Of a stretch of DNA of 7,126 bases, positions 6,103 through 7,126 are shown piece by piece. The notes beneath the pieces were generated by a model, which saw only the letters and a program-made list of their open reading frames with translations, made no database searches and was not told where the DNA came from. The DNA is taken from NCBI GenBank assembly GCA_964430375.1, contig CAYSEZ010000055.1:1-7126 (forward strand), given 5' to 3'. Every line of letters starts with the position of its first letter. Position 1 is the first letter of the stretch. A program made the position numbers and the translations under genes. Origin of the DNA: HGM10836 sp964430375. Its GTDB lineage: Bacteria > Bacillota_I > Bacilli_A > RF39 > UBA660.

Positions 6103-6448
6103 GGGGACGCTTATGGTTTCGACAGAAGTGGAATGGTTAAAATAGCAAGTAGATGGCAATCTATAAATGCAAAATTAAATATAACTGGAAACAGAAATTT
6201 AGCATTTGCCTAGTCTAATATAGGGCAAGCTCTTGTATGTTTTTTACTCGCGGAAATATATGAGGGCAATACTTAGCGAGTTATGTTATTATTGTTCTTA
6301 CCGGTAATAAATGAATTTTAGTAAGATAGTTATTTATTAGGTTGTTAACTACCGTATAAGTAATGAAATTTAATAGTTAACTAAACTTGTAGAGGTTTTA
6401 ACATAAGTTTGCTTTTGGACAGGAGTTCAACTCTCCTCGTCTCCACCA
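6103..6448 (+). ncRNA. ssrA: tmRNA (transfer-messenger RNA), one-piece
   Basis: tmRNA with SmpB rescues stalled ribosomes: charged with alanine, it enters the empty A site, and translation resumes on its own tag frame. The 346-nt gene starts GGGGACG and ends CGTCTCC plus ACCA. These form a 7-bp acceptor stem with a G3-U70 wobble, the alanyl-tRNA synthetase identity pair. The 5' segment TGGTTTCGACAG is the D-like region typical of tmRNA, and the T arm is AGGAG-TTCAACT-CTCCT (6421-6437). CCA is encoded. Between tag and T arm lie pairings expected for the pseudoknots, for example CTTAC with GTAAG near 6299-6324 and GTTAAC blocks near 6343-6380. A hairpin TAGAT-GGCA-ATCTA (6150-6163) precedes the tag frame. 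The identification is certain; the pseudoknot assignment is approximate. Confidence 0.97.
6169..6213 (+). other. tmRNA tag-peptide reading frame
   Basis: The resume codon is GCA (6169-6171) after UAAAU, and the frame ends at UAG (6211-6213). It encodes AKLNITGNRNLAFA (14 residues), preceded on the protein by the alanine carried by the tmRNA. The stop falls in the usual helix 5 hairpin, formed by TTGCC and GGCAA on either side of it. The C-terminus LAFA keeps a terminal alanine for protease recognition but lacks the common LAA ending. Confidence 0.88.
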
Positions 6449-6461
6449 ATAGAAAAATTAT

Positions 6462-6486
6462 CCTTATTTTATAAGGGTTTTATTTT
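6462..6486 (+). terminator. Rho-independent terminator of ssrA
   Basis: Stem CCTTAT (6462-6467), loop TTT, ATAAGG (6471-6476), then GTTTTATTTT. It starts 13 nt after the tmRNA CCA end. The stem is short and AT-rich, so read-through into the tRNA 25 nt further on is possible, and no separate tRNA promoter is obvious. Confidence 0.75.
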
Positions 6487-6511
6487 AAAAAATGAGACTA
6501 CCTCGTATTTT

Positions 6512-6585
6512 GCCAATTTAGTTTAGTGGTAAAACAGATGCATGGTAAGCATCAGAGGACTGTTCAATTCAGTCATTTGGCACCA
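6512..6585 (+). tRNA. tRNA-Thr (anticodon GGU) with a glycine-tRNA-like body
   Basis: A complete 74-nt cloverleaf with encoded CCA: acceptor GCCAATT/ATTTGGC (one U-U mismatch at pair 6-67), D arm GTTT-AGTGGTA-AAAC, anticodon stem GATGC/GCATC with loop ATGGTAA (anticodon GGT at 6544-6546, U33 present), 4-nt variable loop AGAG, and T arm GACTG-TTCAATT-CAGTC. G1-C72, C2-G71, A73 and anticodon GGU agree with threonine identity. The 7-nt D loop, 4-nt variable loop and the D-arm sequence are those I associate with Bacillus glycine tRNAs, whereas threonine tRNAs usually have longer D and variable loops. The Levitt position is G15-G48 rather than G-C. It reads ACC/ACU if functional. Structure is sound; normal function is likely but not certain. 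Confidence 0.88.
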
Positions 6586-6620
6586 TTAGAGTTTTACTTA
6601 AAATATTTATATATAGAAAG

Positions 6621-6649
6621 TGTTATTTTTTAAATGTAATTGATAGTAT
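6621..6649 (+). promoter_or_regulatory. Possible extended -10 promoter for the Panacea gene
   Basis: TGATAGTAT gives an extended -10 with TAGTAT at 6644-6649. TGTTAT at 6621-6626, 17 nt upstream, is a poor -35. The start would fall near 6656, leaving a short leader to the GGAGG at 6665-6669. Plausible, but AT-rich sequence makes chance matches common. Confidence 0.35.
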
Positions 6650-6676
6650 TCATAATAGAATAACGGAGGTGTTAAT

Positions 6677-7126
6677 ATAAACAAGACAAACGTTTTTGAT
6701 TATGCTAAATGGTTTTTAGAAAATAATTTAGATACTCCTAGAAACACATTTAAAGGTAATATGAAATTACAAAAATTATTATTTTTTGCTCAGTTAATAA
6801 GTTTAGCCAAAAATAATAAATTGCTATTTGAAGATCAATTTTGTGCATTTGAAAATGGTATGGTTATGGAAAGTGTTAGACTTAAATATAAAAATAATTT
6901 AGATAAATTATTAAATTATAAAAGAAATGAGTTAAATGATAAAGAATTAGAAATTTTAGAATTAACAAAAAATATATATGGTTCTGAAAACGCAGATACT
7001 TTATCTAATATGACACATCAATTTGAATATTGGAAAAAGTATTTACAAATCTCAAATAATCAGTTAAATTTTAAAGACAAAAATAAATCTATTGTTCCAA
7101 ATGAAGAATTGGAAAAAGAACTTGAT
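6677..7126 (+). CDS. Panacea-domain (DUF4065, SocA-like) antitoxin-type protein, 3' end outside window, probable AUA start
   Basis: An open frame of 150 codons running off the right edge. It matches the Panacea domain, the widespread antitoxin domain found in toxin-antitoxin loci and phage proteins: VFDYAKWFLENN (6-17), MKLQKLLFFAQLISLA (29-44), a FEDQFCAFENGMV block (50-62, the family's F-x-AW-x-GPV element), and LSNMTHQFEYWKK (109-121, the LS-x-LTH-x-x-x-W element). The first helix must be included, which puts the start at or just before codon 6. GGAGG (6665-6669) is followed after 7 nt by ATA (6677-6679). No in-frame ATG, GTG or TTG lies between the upstream stop (TAG, 6656-6658) and the ATG at 6761, which would delete the first helix. 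The frame is intact, so an AUA start (or a recent ATG-to-ATA mutation) is inferred. A cognate toxin would have to lie downstream, because upstream is the tRNA. Confidence 0.8.
   Translation, partial: MNKTNVFDYAKWFLENNLDTPRNTFKGNMKLQKLLFFAQLISLAKNNKLLFEDQFCAFENGMVMESVRLKYKNNLDKLLNYKRNELNDKELEILELTKNIYGSENADTLSNMTHQFEYWKKYLQISNNQLNFKDKNKSIVPNEELEKELD

Noticed and set aside
6435..6506. CCTCGT repeated at the ssrA 3' end and at 6501-6506 as an attachment site pair
   Set aside because: Only six bases, with no longer match around it and too close together for an integrated element.
6512..6585. Calling the tRNA glycine from its D arm
   Set aside because: The anticodon loop is a clean 7 nt with GGU at 34-36 and the discriminator is A, which fits threonine and not glycine.

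Overview
The window looks like a stretch of chromosome from a very AT-rich, low-GC Gram-positive bacterium (Bacillota, or a Bacilli lineage related to the Tenericutes). The evidence is strong GGAGG-type ribosome binding sites, consensus sigma-A promoters, a one-piece tmRNA, a Firmicutes-type D-alanyl-D-alanine carboxypeptidase and two YitT-family proteins. A release factor 2 gene with an intact UGA frameshift site, and conserved tryptophans encoded by TGG, argue for the standard bacterial code rather than the Mycoplasma code. The carboxypeptidase implies a peptidoglycan wall. The species cannot be named from this sequence.

Left part (1-2960), all on the minus strand: prfB (RF2, with a programmed +1 frameshift) is followed at 1-nt gaps by two diverged yitT paralogues, driven by a promoter at 2914-2942. 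A long inverted repeat at the extreme left edge may end the operon. Middle part (2962-5353), minus strand: a DNA repair pair (tag, 3-methyladenine DNA glycosylase I, then an alkyltransferase-like protein with Tyr in place of the catalytic Cys), followed by a separately promoted D-Ala-D-Ala carboxypeptidase. For three genes (carboxypeptidase, tag and the distal yitT) the start was moved downstream of the longest possible ORF, on ribosome binding site evidence and in one case promoter evidence.

Right part: a membrane-anchored XRE-type regulator (minus strand) is divergent from ssrA (tmRNA, plus strand). Their promoters share an identical 13-base extended -10 block in opposite orientation. The tmRNA encodes the tag (A)AKLNITGNRNLAFA and is followed by a terminator, then an unusual 74-nt tRNA with a threonine anticodon (GGU) on a glycine-tRNA-like scaffold. 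The window ends inside a plus-strand Panacea-domain (DUF4065, SocA-like antitoxin) gene. It has a good Shine-Dalgarno site but no ATG, GTG or TTG where translation should begin, so an AUA start is proposed.

Most of the window is housekeeping: translation termination and ribosome rescue, wall maturation, DNA alkylation repair. The least ordinary part is the tmRNA - odd tRNA - Panacea antitoxin stretch, where an accessory or toxin-antitoxin locus may begin and run past the right edge. No gene-free stretch exceeds 300 bases; the longest, 5924-6102, holds the divergent promoters.
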